64,000 nt of DNA from Rhizobiales bacterium Ga0077537 (GTDB lineage: Bacteria > Pseudomonadota > Alphaproteobacteria > Rhizobiales > Hyphomicrobiaceae). The stretch covers positions 1 through 64,000 of the forward strand of contig LNEM01000015.1 of the NCBI GenBank assembly GCA_001464955.1, read 5' to 3'. The notes beneath the pieces were generated by a model. The model worked only from the letters and a program-made list of their open reading frames with translations, had not been told where the DNA came from and ran no database searches. The first letter of the stretch is position 1. Every line of letters starts with the position of its first letter. Shown one piece after another: positions 1 to 10,063 of this stretch. Made by a program: the position numbers and the translations under genes.

Positions 1-1
1 C

Positions 2-67
2 GGTTGGCCGCAATCCCGCATCGACGACCTGATGCCATGGGCCTACGCCACGGTCGAAGCAGCCTGA
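2..67 (+). CDS. IS66-family transposase, C-terminal 21 residues (partial)
   Basis: Only the last 21 codons are inside the window, read in frame from base 2 to a TGA at 65-67. The peptide contains PQSRIDDLMPWAY, similar to the extreme C-terminus of IS66 transposases, which have a DDE catalytic domain further upstream. The stop lies about 30 bp inside the element's end, as expected for IS66. The gene points towards the convergent ftsH. Identification rests on a short tail plus the terminal repeat, so a related orphan fragment is possible. Confidence 0.6.
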   Translation, partial: GWPQSRIDDLMPWAYATVEAA

Positions 68-73
68 ACGGTC

Positions 74-98
74 AAGGTGCGAGCGGGACACCGCTTAC
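74..98. repeat. IS66-type terminal inverted repeat (right end)
   Basis: Read on the minus strand, the end begins GTAAGCGGTGTCCCGC. The GTAAGCG start is the usual outermost sequence of IS66-family elements. The inner boundary of the repeat is an estimate because the partner repeat lies outside the window. Confidence 0.6.
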
Positions 99-149
99 CA
101 AGGTCCGCCCTTTTTTATTCGTCGATCGAGGGGTGCGCCGCGCCGGATC

Positions 150-2087
<1,938 letters not shown>

Positions 2088-2186
2088 CGATGTCCCTTCC
2101 TGGGGCGCGCTTCGACAGCCGCGCGATGCTCGGGAGCCGACCTGAGTGATCCTTGCGGGATCGGCCCCGGCAAACCTGCACGGCTA

Positions 2187-2215
2187 ACATAGGGACGTGC
2201 AGGACTCTTGCCAAG
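2187..2215 (-). promoter_or_regulatory. Candidate RpoH (sigma-32) promoter for ftsH
   Basis: On the minus strand CTTGGC (2215-2210) is followed, after 15 nt, by CCCTATGT (2194-2187). The sigma-32 consensus in proteobacteria is CTTG(AA) with a CCCCAT(N)T or CCTAT(N)T -10 box. The -10 box matches seven of eight positions of the E. coli form. Transcription would start near 2180, giving a leader of about 90 nt before the ftsH ATG. ftsH is a known RpoH target in other proteobacteria. Seen by eye only. Confidence 0.5.
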
Positions 2216-2272
2216 TTGTCGCGATGGTCTCAGCACACGTCAATCAATTCCTACCGCCCTTCCCGCTCCTCG

Positions 2273-3661
2273 TCACTGCGAATGGTCAATGGCCGAAGCC
2301 AACCCTGCGGGACCCAACCATCGGATATCGATGGCTTTTTGAAGGTCGTCCGCTGGCCGGCCCACGTCAGTGCCGGCGAGCGACGGCGGCAACGCGACAA
2401 GGCGCCTCCCGCACCACACGGCAGGCAAGGTCGCGAGCGCCCGCCGCGGCACGCCACCCGCGAGCCGTCTGGCGGCCTCCCGCTCCAGTACCGACGGATC
2501 GAGCGCCCGCACCTCCAGGGATTGCCCGCCTGCCGTCTGGGGGGCGAGCGAGACCATGTATCGACCATCCCAGACGACCCGCTTGCCCGGCTCGAGCGGA
2601 ACCACCGGCAGGCCGGCGCGGCCCGCTTCCCGCCACAGGCGCACGTCGCCAGCCTGTGGCCTCACCTCCAACCGGCATCCGGCGATGGTGAACGCGGCTG
2701 GCGTCCCGGCCGCCACGGCCGTCCGGATGCGCTCCGCCGCCGTCTCTCCGTCCGAGAGATCCGCCGCCCACCCGCGCCCACCGAAAGCGCCGAGGCAGGC
2801 CTGCAGCAGGCGGATCAGCACGTCGCTCCGGCCTGGCTCGAGCAAGCGGGCTACCTGGACGGTCGCCATGGCGCCGCAGGACACCGCCACCTCACGCGCG
2901 AAGGCGCGGCGCGTTTCCCCGGCGAGGGCGTCCAGGCTCCGTGCGAGCCGCCGCGCGCTGAGAGCGATCCTGTCGTTCGTCAGGCCGAGCTCCGCCAGCA
3001 CAGGTTGCGCCGCCCGCAGCCGCACCCTCTCGAAAATCCGGTCGCGGTTGCTGGGATCGTCGACCCACCGAACGCCGCGCGCGACGAGCGTCGCCTCGAG
3101 CCGGACCTTCGGGACCGCCAGCAGCGGGCGCTCGACCGCCACCGACGTCCATCCCGGCCCACCGCCAGCCCCGGCCATGCCGACGAGACCATCGAGGCCG
3201 CTGCCGCGTGCCATGCGCATCAACAAGGTTTCCGCCAGATCGTCCTGGTGGTGTGCCGTCACGATACAGGCCGCGCCAGGCTCGACCTCGAGTTGCAGCG
3301 CCAGACCAGCGAGCAGCCCATACCGGGCCTGCCGTGCTGCCGCCTGCACGCCCCGCGACGGCTTGGCGCCAGGCCAGACGAGCGTGTGGTGCGCGATCCC
3401 CCACCGTTGCGCCATATCCGCGACGAACCGCGCTTCCGTGGCCGCTTCGATACGCAGACCATGGTCGACGGTCGCCATCACGATCTTCGGACGCGGTGGG
3501 CCCGAGCCGGACCTCTGGCCCCATCGCGCGGCGAGCACCGCCAGCGCCAGACTGTCGGCGCCACCGGAGACGGCGAGCACCACCGTCCGGTAGGCCGCCA
3601 GCCCGCGCAGCAGCGCGTCGCCTTCGTCATCCTCGATCGCGCGCGCTGCATCGCCCGTCAT
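2273..3661 (-). CDS. tilS: tRNA(Ile)-lysidine synthase
   Basis: TilS attaches lysine to C34 of the CAU-anticodon isoleucine tRNA, changing both its codon reading and its charging identity. The PP-loop ATP pyrophosphatase signature SGGADS sits at residues 32-37. It is followed by the N-type ATPase domain with the expected VDHGLR and HHQDDLAETLLMR segments. At 462 residues it carries a C-terminal extension typical of longer TilS forms. It starts at ATG 3661, 40 bp after the stop of ybgF, and is probably co-transcribed with it. The ybgF-tilS-ftsH order is common in alphaproteobacteria. Confidence 0.96.
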   Translation of the reverse strand: MTGDAARAIEDDEGDALLRGLAAYRTVVLAVSGGADSLALAVLAARWGQRSGSGPPRPKIVMATVDHGLRIEAATEARFVADMAQRWGIAHHTLVWPGAKPSRGVQAAARQARYGLLAGLALQLEVEPGAACIVTAHHQDDLAETLLMRMARGSGLDGLVGMAGAGGGPGWTSVAVERPLLAVPKVRLEATLVARGVRWVDDPSNRDRIFERVRLRAAQPVLAELGLTNDRIALSARRLARSLDALAGETRRAFAREVAVSCGAMATVQVARLLEPGRSDVLIRLLQACLGAFGGRGWAADLSDGETAAERIRTAVAAGTPAAFTIAGCRLEVRPQAGDVRLWREAGRAGLPVVPLEPGKRVVWDGRYMVSLAPQTAGGQSLEVRALDPSVLEREAARRLAGGVPRRALATLPAVWCGRRLVALPPSLAGTDVGRPADDLQKAIDIRWLGPAGLASAIDHSQ

Positions 3662-3700
3662 GCGCGCCTCCTGCCGGTCACAGGCGCCGGTTATCGGCGC

Positions 3701-4720
3701 CTAGCAGCCCTGCCGCTGCTTGAGCGCCCGCGCCTTTACTCTGACGTCGGCGGGTGCATTCGGATGCCGGTTGTCGAGCTCGGCGAAGATCCCGCAATCC
3801 TTCTGGCCGAGTTGCTCGAGCGATTGCGCCAGCTTGAGCAGGCTGTTGGGCACTTTCGAGCTGGCCTTGTGCTTCTCGATCACCGTCAGGAACGCCTGCC
3901 CGGCCGGCTTGTAGCGCCGCTGAACATAGAGCGTCTCCCCGAGCCAGTACTGCGCGTCGGCCGCCAGCCGGTCACCCGGATAGCGCGCCAGGAATTCCTC
4001 GAACGCCACCTCGGCGGCATTGTAGTCCTGCTGCAGCAGATAGCCGTAGGCGGTCTCGTAGAGCTCGCGCGGATTGCCGGCGCCTTGCGGAGGAATGGCG
4101 CTCGACCTGGTGACGGGCGCGCTGTCCTCGTCACGACCGAGAATCCGCCCGATCGGATCGCCCCCCTCCGGCGTCACCGTGGTCGAACCGAAGCCCCCAC
4201 CCGGCGCCGGTCCTGGAGCAACGGGAGGGGCTGTCGCGACCGACGTCGGCGGGCCGCCGAATCCACCGGCTTCCCCGCGCCGCCCTCCCGACATCTGCCG
4301 GACTTGCGCGGCGAGCTGCTCGAGCTGACTGGTCAGCGCCCGGATCTGGGTCTCCAGGCTGTCGAGCCGCGCCTGATCGACGCCGCCTCCACCACCGCCC
4401 CGGGACGCCCCATTGGCTGGCGCACCCCCACCCCGCCCCAGTGACTCGAGCGTTCCGATCGCCACCTGCATGTCGGAGAGCTGCTCCTCCAGCTGGTCGA
4501 TGCGCCCCCGAAGCTGGGTGTCGCCCTGCGGCGCGCTCTTCTCTGCGGCCTGCGCCTTGGCTGCCGGTGGTCGGGCTGGCGGCCTCGCTTGCTGTGACGG
4601 CGGCGCCTGCTGCGCTGCCGGAAGTTGCTGCGCATCGGCACGCTCGATGTCGGTCGAGACCGCTCCCGCCGCCAGCACGACCGCGAGACCGAATCGTCCA
4701 AGATGCTTCCGAGACACCAT
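3701..4720 (-). CDS. ybgF: Tol-Pal system protein YbgF/CpoB
   Basis: Periplasmic TPR protein that links the Tol-Pal machine with peptidoglycan synthesis during constriction. The 339-residue product starts at ATG 4720, chosen because a GGGGGAAG ribosome site precedes it and the first 35 residues form a signal peptide. The longer open frame upstream lacks this. An N-terminal coiled-coil (RIDQLEEQLSDMQ) is followed by a second heptad-like stretch (LDSLETQIRALTSQLEQLAAQVRQM), a Gly/Pro-rich linker, and a C-terminal set of TPR repeats beginning at RELYETAYGYLLQQDY. The protein ends in Cys. It lies between the OmpA-domain gene and tilS. Confidence 0.93.
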   Translation of the reverse strand: MVSRKHLGRFGLAVVLAAGAVSTDIERADAQQLPAAQQAPPSQQARPPARPPAAKAQAAEKSAPQGDTQLRGRIDQLEEQLSDMQVAIGTLESLGRGGGAPANGASRGGGGGGVDQARLDSLETQIRALTSQLEQLAAQVRQMSGGRRGEAGGFGGPPTSVATAPPVAPGPAPGGGFGSTTVTPEGGDPIGRILGRDEDSAPVTRSSAIPPQGAGNPRELYETAYGYLLQQDYNAAEVAFEEFLARYPGDRLAADAQYWLGETLYVQRRYKPAGQAFLTVIEKHKASSKVPNSLLKLAQSLEQLGQKDCGIFAELDNRHPNAPADVRVKARALKQRQGC

Positions 4721-4914
4721 TGCCGCTTCCCCCGCGAACCTGATGCGCCACACCGCGTCACGCCGACCACCGGACATCGCCAGCAGTCGCCGGCCATTCG
4801 GCGCTGCAGCTGTCATGTGTCGGCCTGGATCAGTCCGGCTAGGTGCCCATTGACCGCATCGTTTGTCAAACCACAGCAGACCGTTGTGCAGAGCATCCGA
4901 GCCCTGGCTGCGGC

Positions 4915-5907
4915 TCACCGATCAGTCGGCTGCAGCCGCGGCGCCGTCGCGAGCCCGGGATGATCTGCGCCGCGGCCGCGACCGCTCACCGGCATCGCAT
5001 CCTCGCCGAGGCGTGTCACGACCCGCCGGTTCTGGGCCGCACACTCCGGCTCGCCGCATGTGGCGATGGGCTGATCGCGTCCGACCACCCGCAGCATGAT
5101 CCGTCCTGCGTCGAGACCTTCCTCGATCAGTCGCTCCTTCACCGCCTCGCCACGCCGCTCAGCGAGCAGCATCTGCGCCGAACGCGAGCCGTGATCGTCC
5201 GAGTGAGCCTCGATCAGGATCGGCAGCTCCGGATGGCGGGCGAGCCACCGCGCCTGACCGGAAAGAATGGCCCGCGCCCGCGCACCGAGATCGGCGCTCC
5301 CGTCCGCGAAGAATACCCGATCCGACGTCGAGAACTGGAACTCCTGGCGGAGACGCACCAGCGCCCTGTCCCGCACCTGATGCTCCCTCGAATCGCCGAG
5401 GCCCTCGGTCGTCCGCGGCTCGGCCCGACGCTCCGGCGGCGCCACCGTCCGGGGTCTCGCGTCCGGCACTGCATTCCCGGCAAAGCCATGTGTTGGTCCC
5501 CGGTCGCTCTCGAGCCGGGGCTGCGGCTGTCCGCGATAGAGCTCGGCGAGTTCACGCCGCGCCGTATTCGCCGCCATCGATTCGGGATACGCCTGAATCA
5601 GCCGCCCGAGCATCTGCCGTCCAAGCATGATGTCGCCCTGTTCGAGCGCCACGATCGCCTCGGCCAACATCTGCGCGGCGCTCTCGCCACCGCGCTCGGA
5701 CCGCCCATCGCCGACTGTGGTCGTACCGATGAGCACTTCCCGCGACTGCGCCTGCAGTTCGCCGTCGCCGGCCAGCCCATGCACGACGGCCACCGCCATG
5801 CCGATGAGCGCCAGACGACCGATCGCGCTGCCCGTTCGCTGCCGCCGTGAAGAGCCGCTGCGGCTGAGCCTTGCCAATCCTGCCGCAATGCTGTCCTGAC
5901 CGATCAT
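4915..5907 (-). CDS. OmpA/Pal-domain envelope protein next to Pal
   Basis: A secreted protein of about 330 residues whose C-terminal third is an OmpA-like peptidoglycan-binding domain (VFFADGSADL, LIEAHSDDHGSRSAQ, then LAERRGEAVKERL and AAQNRRVV). This is the same domain layout as Pal but with a long N-terminal region containing a helical repeat-like segment (RQMLGRLIQAYPESMAANTARREL). The N-terminus has a hydrophobic run followed by LQAQS, a likely signal peptidase site; no lipobox cysteine was seen. ATG 5907 has AGGA four bases upstream; GTG 5925 in frame is an alternative. It is separated from pal by a strong terminator, so it probably has its own promoter. Its role is inferred from domain and context only. 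Confidence 0.85.
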   Translation of the reverse strand: MIGQDSIAAGLARLSRSGSSRRQRTGSAIGRLALIGMAVAVVHGLAGDGELQAQSREVLIGTTTVGDGRSERGGESAAQMLAEAIVALEQGDIMLGRQMLGRLIQAYPESMAANTARRELAELYRGQPQPRLESDRGPTHGFAGNAVPDARPRTVAPPERRAEPRTTEGLGDSREHQVRDRALVRLRQEFQFSTSDRVFFADGSADLGARARAILSGQARWLARHPELPILIEAHSDDHGSRSAQMLLAERRGEAVKERLIEEGLDAGRIMLRVVGRDQPIATCGEPECAAQNRRVVTRLGEDAMPVSGRGRGADHPGLATAPRLQPTDR

Positions 5908-6042
5908 AGCTTCCTGCCACACCACCCGCCTGCTGCCTTAGAGCGTGACAATCGGGCATATTTTTGTTGCACAGGAGCTACTATTGCGGCAGCGCCGCTA
6001 TGGCGGAGATCCGGCCGCCCTCCTGTGTCCGAGATGAAACAC

Positions 6043-6071
6043 AAAAAAACCGGCACCCTTCGGTGCCGGTT
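6043..6071 (-). terminator. Rho-independent terminator downstream of pal
   Basis: A perfect 10-bp stem (AACCGGCACC at 6048-6057 and GGTGCCGGTT at 6062-6071) with a CTTC loop is followed on the minus strand by a run of T residues (complement of the A run at 6043-6049). It lies 27 bp beyond the pal stop codon and should end transcripts from pal. Confidence 0.9.
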
Positions 6072-6097
6072 CGGCTGTGCCCCGTGATGGCTCTGCG

Positions 6098-6625
6098 TCA
6101 GGAACCGGCACCCCGGCTGTTCAGCACCGTCTGAGCGCGCCGATTCTGCGACCAGCATGAAATGTCGTTGCATACGGCCACGGGCCGCTCCTTGCCGTAC
6201 GAAATCGTGCGGATGCGGGCGCCACTGATGCCATTCCGGGCCAGGAACGCTTTGACCGATTCGGCCCGCTTCGCGCCGAGACCGATGTTGTATTCGCGAG
6301 TCCCTCGCTCGTCGGCGTGGCCCTCGATCGTGATGGTGTAGTTGGCGTACTGCTGCAGCCAGCGCGCCTGTCCGGCGAGCGTCTGCTGCGCCTCCGGCGA
6401 CAGATCGGTGGCGTCCGTCGAGAAGTAGACGATATCACCGACATTCTGGCTGAAATCCTGGGCGGTGCCCGGCCTCGCATTGCCGCGTGCATTGCCGAGC
6501 CCACCCGGCCCCAGCCGCGCATCGTCGGGACCCGGCGCCTGATTGGCGCACGCCCCGAGCCCGAACATCACCGTGGCAACGAGCGCTGTCCGGGTCAGCA
6601 AACCCAGCTTGCCTCTATTGCTCAT
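6098..6625 (-). CDS. pal: Peptidoglycan-associated lipoprotein Pal
   Basis: Outer-membrane lipoprotein that grips peptidoglycan and is relocated by TolB and TolA during division. The 175 residues are of usual length. A signal peptide ends in the lipobox LGAC with the lipidated Cys at residue 26. A short flexible linker follows, then an OmpA domain with DIVYFSTDATDL, the binding motif IEGHADERGTREYNIGLGAKRA and the closing SQNRRAQ. A ribosome site AAGGGGG precedes ATG 6625. In most tol operons pal follows tolB directly; here two micro-lipoprotein genes and about 300 bp lie between. Confidence 0.97.
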   Translation of the reverse strand: MSNRGKLGLLTRTALVATVMFGLGACANQAPGPDDARLGPGGLGNARGNARPGTAQDFSQNVGDIVYFSTDATDLSPEAQQTLAGQARWLQQYANYTITIEGHADERGTREYNIGLGAKRAESVKAFLARNGISGARIRTISYGKERPVAVCNDISCWSQNRRAQTVLNSRGAGS

Positions 6626-6919
6626 CAGACCCCCTTTCGGAAACGGCAGCAGAGAGTGCGGGCCGTTTCGCGCATGTCGACTGAGATTGACCTACCGGAG
6701 CCGAGGCTCGAAATTATGACCTCAACAGGGCCAAACAGCGGTCTTGCAGTATCGGCTGAGTCTCGCAAGGCCGGCATCGCCGTTGTCCCCAGAGCCGAGG
6801 GCGGGCCATTGCGGGCCTAGCACCGAAACAATGAAGCCGTCCGGCATTGACCGGACGGCCTCAAGAACTCAAGACGCTTGCGACAGGAGCTGCCGCCGTA
6901 CTCTCGCACTTGGTTGCTC
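6626..6919. other. Intergenic stretch upstream of pal
   Basis: A stretch of 294 bp without a gene. It holds the 9-bp hairpin at 6836-6859 and must hold the pal promoter. A CATAAT (minus strand, complement of 6713-6718) could be a -10 box, but no convincing -35 partner was seen. Confidence 0.5.
6836..6859 (-). terminator. Candidate terminator after the micro-lipoprotein pair
   Basis: Perfect 9-bp stem GCCGTCCGG / CCGGACGGC with a 6-nt loop, 60 bp downstream of the 42-residue lipoprotein gene on the minus strand. The following bases (TTCATTGTTTCGG) are T-rich but not a clean run, so it may be a weak terminator or an RNA-stabilising hairpin. Confidence 0.55.
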
Positions 6920-7048
6920 TTAGCGAGCGACCTGCTCCTTCACAGCGGAATCAGCGCCGAGTTTCATCGGCTCATGACCCACTTCCTTGCGGCAGGCTCC
7001 AAGAGCCACGACAGCAAGGACAGTTGCAAGAACGATAGCGCCCTTCAT
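6920..7048 (-). CDS. Micro-lipoprotein A (42 aa), unknown function
   Basis: A 42-codon gene from ATG 7048 to TAA 6920-6922, with AGGAGAG four to five bases before the start. The product is a short signal peptide with lipobox LGAC (Cys19) and a charged mature part of only 24 residues (RKEVGHEPMKLGADSAV...VAR). It is clearly paralogous to the next gene upstream: both share the MK..KGAIV start, a Cys-Arg junction, the block PMKLGAD and the ending VAR. No named family is recognised; by size and type it is entericidin-like, but the sequence is different. Its place between tolB and pal suggests an envelope role. Confidence 0.8.
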   Translation of the reverse strand: MKGAIVLATVLAVVALGACRKEVGHEPMKLGADSAVKEQVAR

Positions 7049-7083
7049 AGTTCTCTCCTTTTGCCCCCTCGGGGCAGCACTCG

Positions 7084-7221
7084 TTAGCGAGCGACCTTCT
7101 CAGCCACCGGCACGTCGGCGCCGAGCTTCATCGGCGCGTGGTGCTCCTCACGACGGCACGCGGAAACAGCAACCGTAGCCAGGATCGCCGCAACGACGAT
7201 GGCACCCTTGACAGCCTTCAT
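7084..7221 (-). CDS. Micro-lipoprotein B (45 aa), paralogue of A
   Basis: A 45-codon gene starting at ATG 7221, chosen because AGGAGAG lies five to six bases upstream and the signal peptide begins there (MKAVKGAIVVAAILATVAVSAC, Cys at 22). The mature part is 24 residues (RREEHHAPMKLGAD then VPVAEKVAR), aligned almost without gaps to micro-lipoprotein A, whose gene starts 36 bp further on. Tandem duplication is the simplest origin. Function unknown. The stretch from 7222 to the tolB stop shows nothing else clear. Confidence 0.8.
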   Translation of the reverse strand: MKAVKGAIVVAAILATVAVSACRREEHHAPMKLGADVPVAEKVAR

Positions 7222-7490
7222 GTTTTCTCTCCTCGAGCTGGATCGGCAATCGCTCAATTGGGGTATCCCCGGTAGCATCCGAGATCAAGAACGGTGGTTA
7301 CGCGCAACGCCTTTTCCAACTGTCCCGATGCCGAAATGCCACGAGAGAATTGAGGTCCTGAACGCTCCAGGAATCAGAGATTGCCGGCCTCCAAGCCCCT
7401 GGCGACACACATCTCCGCAGACCGTGTGGCCGTGAAGCTGCGATCTGGGAAGCTAGCCGGAACCCGTAAAGGACGACTTAAGACTCGTGC

Positions 7491-8858
7491 CTATTTGAGC
7501 AGCGGCGACCAGGCCGGATCGGACGCGAACGACGGCGTGCGCACCACCCGTTCGTTGTATCCGGTGATATCGACGCTATGCAGTCGCGGGCCGCCCGTTG
7601 CGCCGGGTTGCTCTCTGAAAAACATGAGAAACCGGCCGTTTGGCGCCCAGGTGGGACCCTCGTTGTGGAACCCGTCGGAGATCACGCGCTCGCCCGATCC
7701 GTCGGTCTTCATGACGCCGATCAGGAAGCGGCCGCCGAGCTGCTTCGTGAACGCGATGAAATCGCCGCGCGGCGACCACACCGGCGTCGAGTACCGCCCG
7801 TCGCCGAGACTGAGCCGCCGCACGCCGCCCCCGCCCGCCCCCATCACGTAGAGCTGCTGGGTGCCTTCCCGGTCGGATTCGAACACGATGTCCCGCCCGT
7901 CCGGCGAATAGCACGGACCGGTATCGATCGAGCGCAGCTCCGTCAGCCGGCGCATCTGTCGGGACCTGAGATCCATCTCGAGCAGCCCGGTGAGGCCCCG
8001 CTCGCCCTGGCTCATGACGATTCGCTGCCCGTCCGGCGAGAATCGCGGCGCGAACGACATGCCCGGGAAGTCGCCGACCACCTGCCGCTGTCCGGATTCG
8101 AGGTTCATGAGCACCACGCGCGGCTCGCCCCGCGTGTAGGTCATGTACGTGATGTCCTGGCTGTTCGGGCTGAATCGCGGCGTGATGACGAGGTCCTGCC
8201 CCGTGCTCAGGTAGCGGACGTTGGCGCCGTCCTGGTCCATGATGGCGAGGCGCTTCACGCGCTTCTGCTTCGGCCCCGTCTCGTCGACGAACACCACGCG
8301 CGTGTCGAAGTAGCCTTTCTCGAGTGTCAGCTTCTCCCACACCTGATCGGCGACGATGTGCGCGATCCGCCGCCAGCTCTGCGCGCTGGTCGCGAGTTGC
8401 TGGCCTGTGAGCTGCTTGCCGAGCACCACGTCCCACAAGCGGAACTCGGCGCGGATCCGTCCATCCCCCGTCCGCCCGACCCGGCCGACGACCAGCGCTT
8501 CCGCGCCGACCGAACGCCAGTCCGCGAATCGCGGCGCCACGTTCGTGTCGGCGATGCGCTCGATGAACGACCGGGCATCGAGCGGCTGGAACAACCCCGA
8601 GCTTTCGAGGTCGGCAGAGACGATGCCGGCGACCTCCTGCCCGAGTTGCGGATCGTCCGAGAGGAAGGGCGGCACCGCGATCGGCCGCGGCCTGAGGTTG
8701 GCCTGATCCACGTCCACCTGCAGCGGCCCGCCACCTTGTGGCTGCGGCCGCCCCTGCGCCGAGGCGTGCAACGCCCCGAGCGACGGCAGCAGCGCGGCGC
8801 CGAGTGTCAGGCGGAGAGCATCGCGACGGGTCGGCACCGGTATCCTCATATCGTCCAT
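7491..8858 (-). CDS. tolB: Tol-Pal system beta-propeller protein TolB
   Basis: Periplasmic TolB has an N-terminal alpha/beta domain and a six-bladed beta-propeller that binds Pal. The 455-residue product shows the N-terminal domain (about 45-175) and propeller repeats with the usual SPDG/SPNS turns ([55 protein letters not shown]). Unusually the N-terminus carries a twin-arginine stretch ([12 protein letters not shown]) before the hydrophobic core, so export could be by Tat rather than Sec. ATG 8858 and ATG 8849 are both possible starts. It sits 76 bp after tolA. Confidence 0.96.
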   Translation of the reverse strand: MDDMRIPVPTRRDALRLTLGAALLPSLGALHASAQGRPQPQGGGPLQVDVDQANLRPRPIAVPPFLSDDPQLGQEVAGIVSADLESSGLFQPLDARSFIERIADTNVAPRFADWRSVGAEALVVGRVGRTGDGRIRAEFRLWDVVLGKQLTGQQLATSAQSWRRIAHIVADQVWEKLTLEKGYFDTRVVFVDETGPKQKRVKRLAIMDQDGANVRYLSTGQDLVITPRFSPNSQDITYMTYTRGEPRVVLMNLESGQRQVVGDFPGMSFAPRFSPDGQRIVMSQGERGLTGLLEMDLRSRQMRRLTELRSIDTGPCYSPDGRDIVFESDREGTQQLYVMGAGGGGVRRLSLGDGRYSTPVWSPRGDFIAFTKQLGGRFLIGVMKTDGSGERVISDGFHNEGPTWAPNGRFLMFFREQPGATGGPRLHSVDITGYNERVVRTPSFASDPAWSPLLK

Positions 8859-8934
8859 GGTCGGGGCTTGTGATGGCCAGCCAGTTGATCGGGTGTCAAG
8901 GTGTCCAAAATAGGATGGCCATTTCGCCGCCGCG

Positions 8935-10059
8935 TCAGAACATCCGCGCCGGATCGAAGGTCAGGATCATGTGCTCCCACCCACCGGCGTACTTGTCTGG
9001 CGGCAGCGTGTAGGGCGCGCATTGCACCAGCGCCCGCTTTGCCGAAGCGGCCGCGTCCTGGAAGACCGGCGACGGATTGTTGTTCACGACCCTCGGTTCG
9101 CCGAGGAGGTCGCCCGACTGCGAGAGCTTGATCTCGACCTTCACGACCATTTGCTGGATGCCGTCGAGCCCCGCATTGATGTTCCAGCACCGGCTGACGG
9201 CCTGTCGCATCAGTCCGGCGAGGAAGCTCGCTTCGTTGGCCGAGATCGTCTGGTCGCGACCCTGCGCGTCTCCGCGCACAGGCCCCTTCGCCGTCGTCGG
9301 TTGCAACGGCGCATCGTTCGCCGCGGCCGCCTGTTTCGGGTCCGGCGTCTTGTCGAGCAGCGCCGCGAGACGCCCCGTATCGAGCGCCTTCTTGGCTTCG
9401 GCCGCCTTCTTCGCGTCGGCCTTCCGTTTGGCTTCCGCCAGATCGCGCTTTCGCTTCTCGTCGGCTTTCCGCTTTTCCTCGGCCTTGCGCTTCTCGTCCG
9501 CTTTCCGCTTCTCGTCGGCGAGACGCTTCTGCTCGGCCGCCTTGGCCTCGGCGTCTGCTTTCGCTTTCGCCTCGGCCTCAGCCTTGGCTTTGGCCTCCGC
9601 CTCGACCTTGAGCTTGTCCTCCTCGGCCTTCATCAGCGCCAGCTCTTCGAGCTTCTGGTCGAGCGCGGCCTTGTCAGGCTCGGGCTTCGGGGCCGGGGGC
9701 GGTGGCTCGGCCTTGGCGGGCGTAGGAGGCGGTGGCGGCTCGACCTTGGCCGGCTCGGGCGGTGGTGGCGGAGGCTCTGCTGCGGCAGCCGGCGGCGGAG
9801 GCGGCGTCGGACGCGGCCGCGGCGTCTCCTTCACCGCCTCGTCGGGCTTCGGCACATCCTTCTGCACGGCCGCGTCGAGCTTGGCCTCACGGACACCCTT
9901 CCGCATCCGGTTGAGCTCCGACGCCGAGATGACATCGGCGAAGATCGGCTCCACGGACGGGGTCTTCGGCTCGCGCGGCGGCGTGCCCGCGACGGAGACG
10001 AGCGCGAACCCGATCAGCGACGCATGCAGCATGATCGATACGAGGAGCGCCACGGACAT
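8935..10059 (-). CDS. tolA: Cell envelope integrity protein TolA
   Basis: Inner-membrane energy-transducing arm of Tol-Pal. The 374 residues show one TM helix (about 3-25) and a Pro-rich segment with PPPPP runs near 85-125. A long Lys/Ala/Glu helix of repeated [10 protein letters not shown] and [12 protein letters not shown] units (about 145-230) follows. The C-terminal globular TonB/TolA domain contains [22 protein letters not shown] and the two Cys expected for this domain (SRCW and VQCAPY). ATG 10059 has GGAGGG six bases upstream and starts 5 bp after the tolR stop. Confidence 0.95.
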   Translation of the reverse strand: MSVALLVSIMLHASLIGFALVSVAGTPPREPKTPSVEPIFADVISASELNRMRKGVREAKLDAAVQKDVPKPDEAVKETPRPRPTPPPPPAAAAEPPPPPPEPAKVEPPPPPTPAKAEPPPPAPKPEPDKAALDQKLEELALMKAEEDKLKVEAEAKAKAEAEAKAKADAEAKAAEQKRLADEKRKADEKRKAEEKRKADEKRKRDLAEAKRKADAKKAAEAKKALDTGRLAALLDKTPDPKQAAAANDAPLQPTTAKGPVRGDAQGRDQTISANEASFLAGLMRQAVSRCWNINAGLDGIQQMVVKVEIKLSQSGDLLGEPRVVNNNPSPVFQDAAASAKRALVQCAPYTLPPDKYAGGWEHMILTFDPARMF

Positions 10060-10063
10060 GGTG

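Larger units (their letters stand above)
1..98 (+). mobile_element. Right end of an IS66-family insertion sequence (partial)
   Basis: The window opens inside what looks like an IS66-family element. Two things support this. A reading frame ending at 67 carries the SRIDDLMPW tail that I recognise from IS66 transposase C-termini. About 30 bp later the sequence ends in CCGCTTAC (91-98), the complement of the GTAAGCGG terminal bases usual for IS66 inverted repeats. The family normally makes an 8-bp target duplication, which here would be bases 99-106 (CAAGGTCC). The other end lies outside the window, so neither the duplication nor the length can be checked. Confidence 0.7.

Noticed and set aside
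2153-4444. A 763-codon open frame on the plus strand
   Set aside because: Antisense to tilS and ybgF, which have clear motifs; the translation is Arg/Pro-rich without signals.
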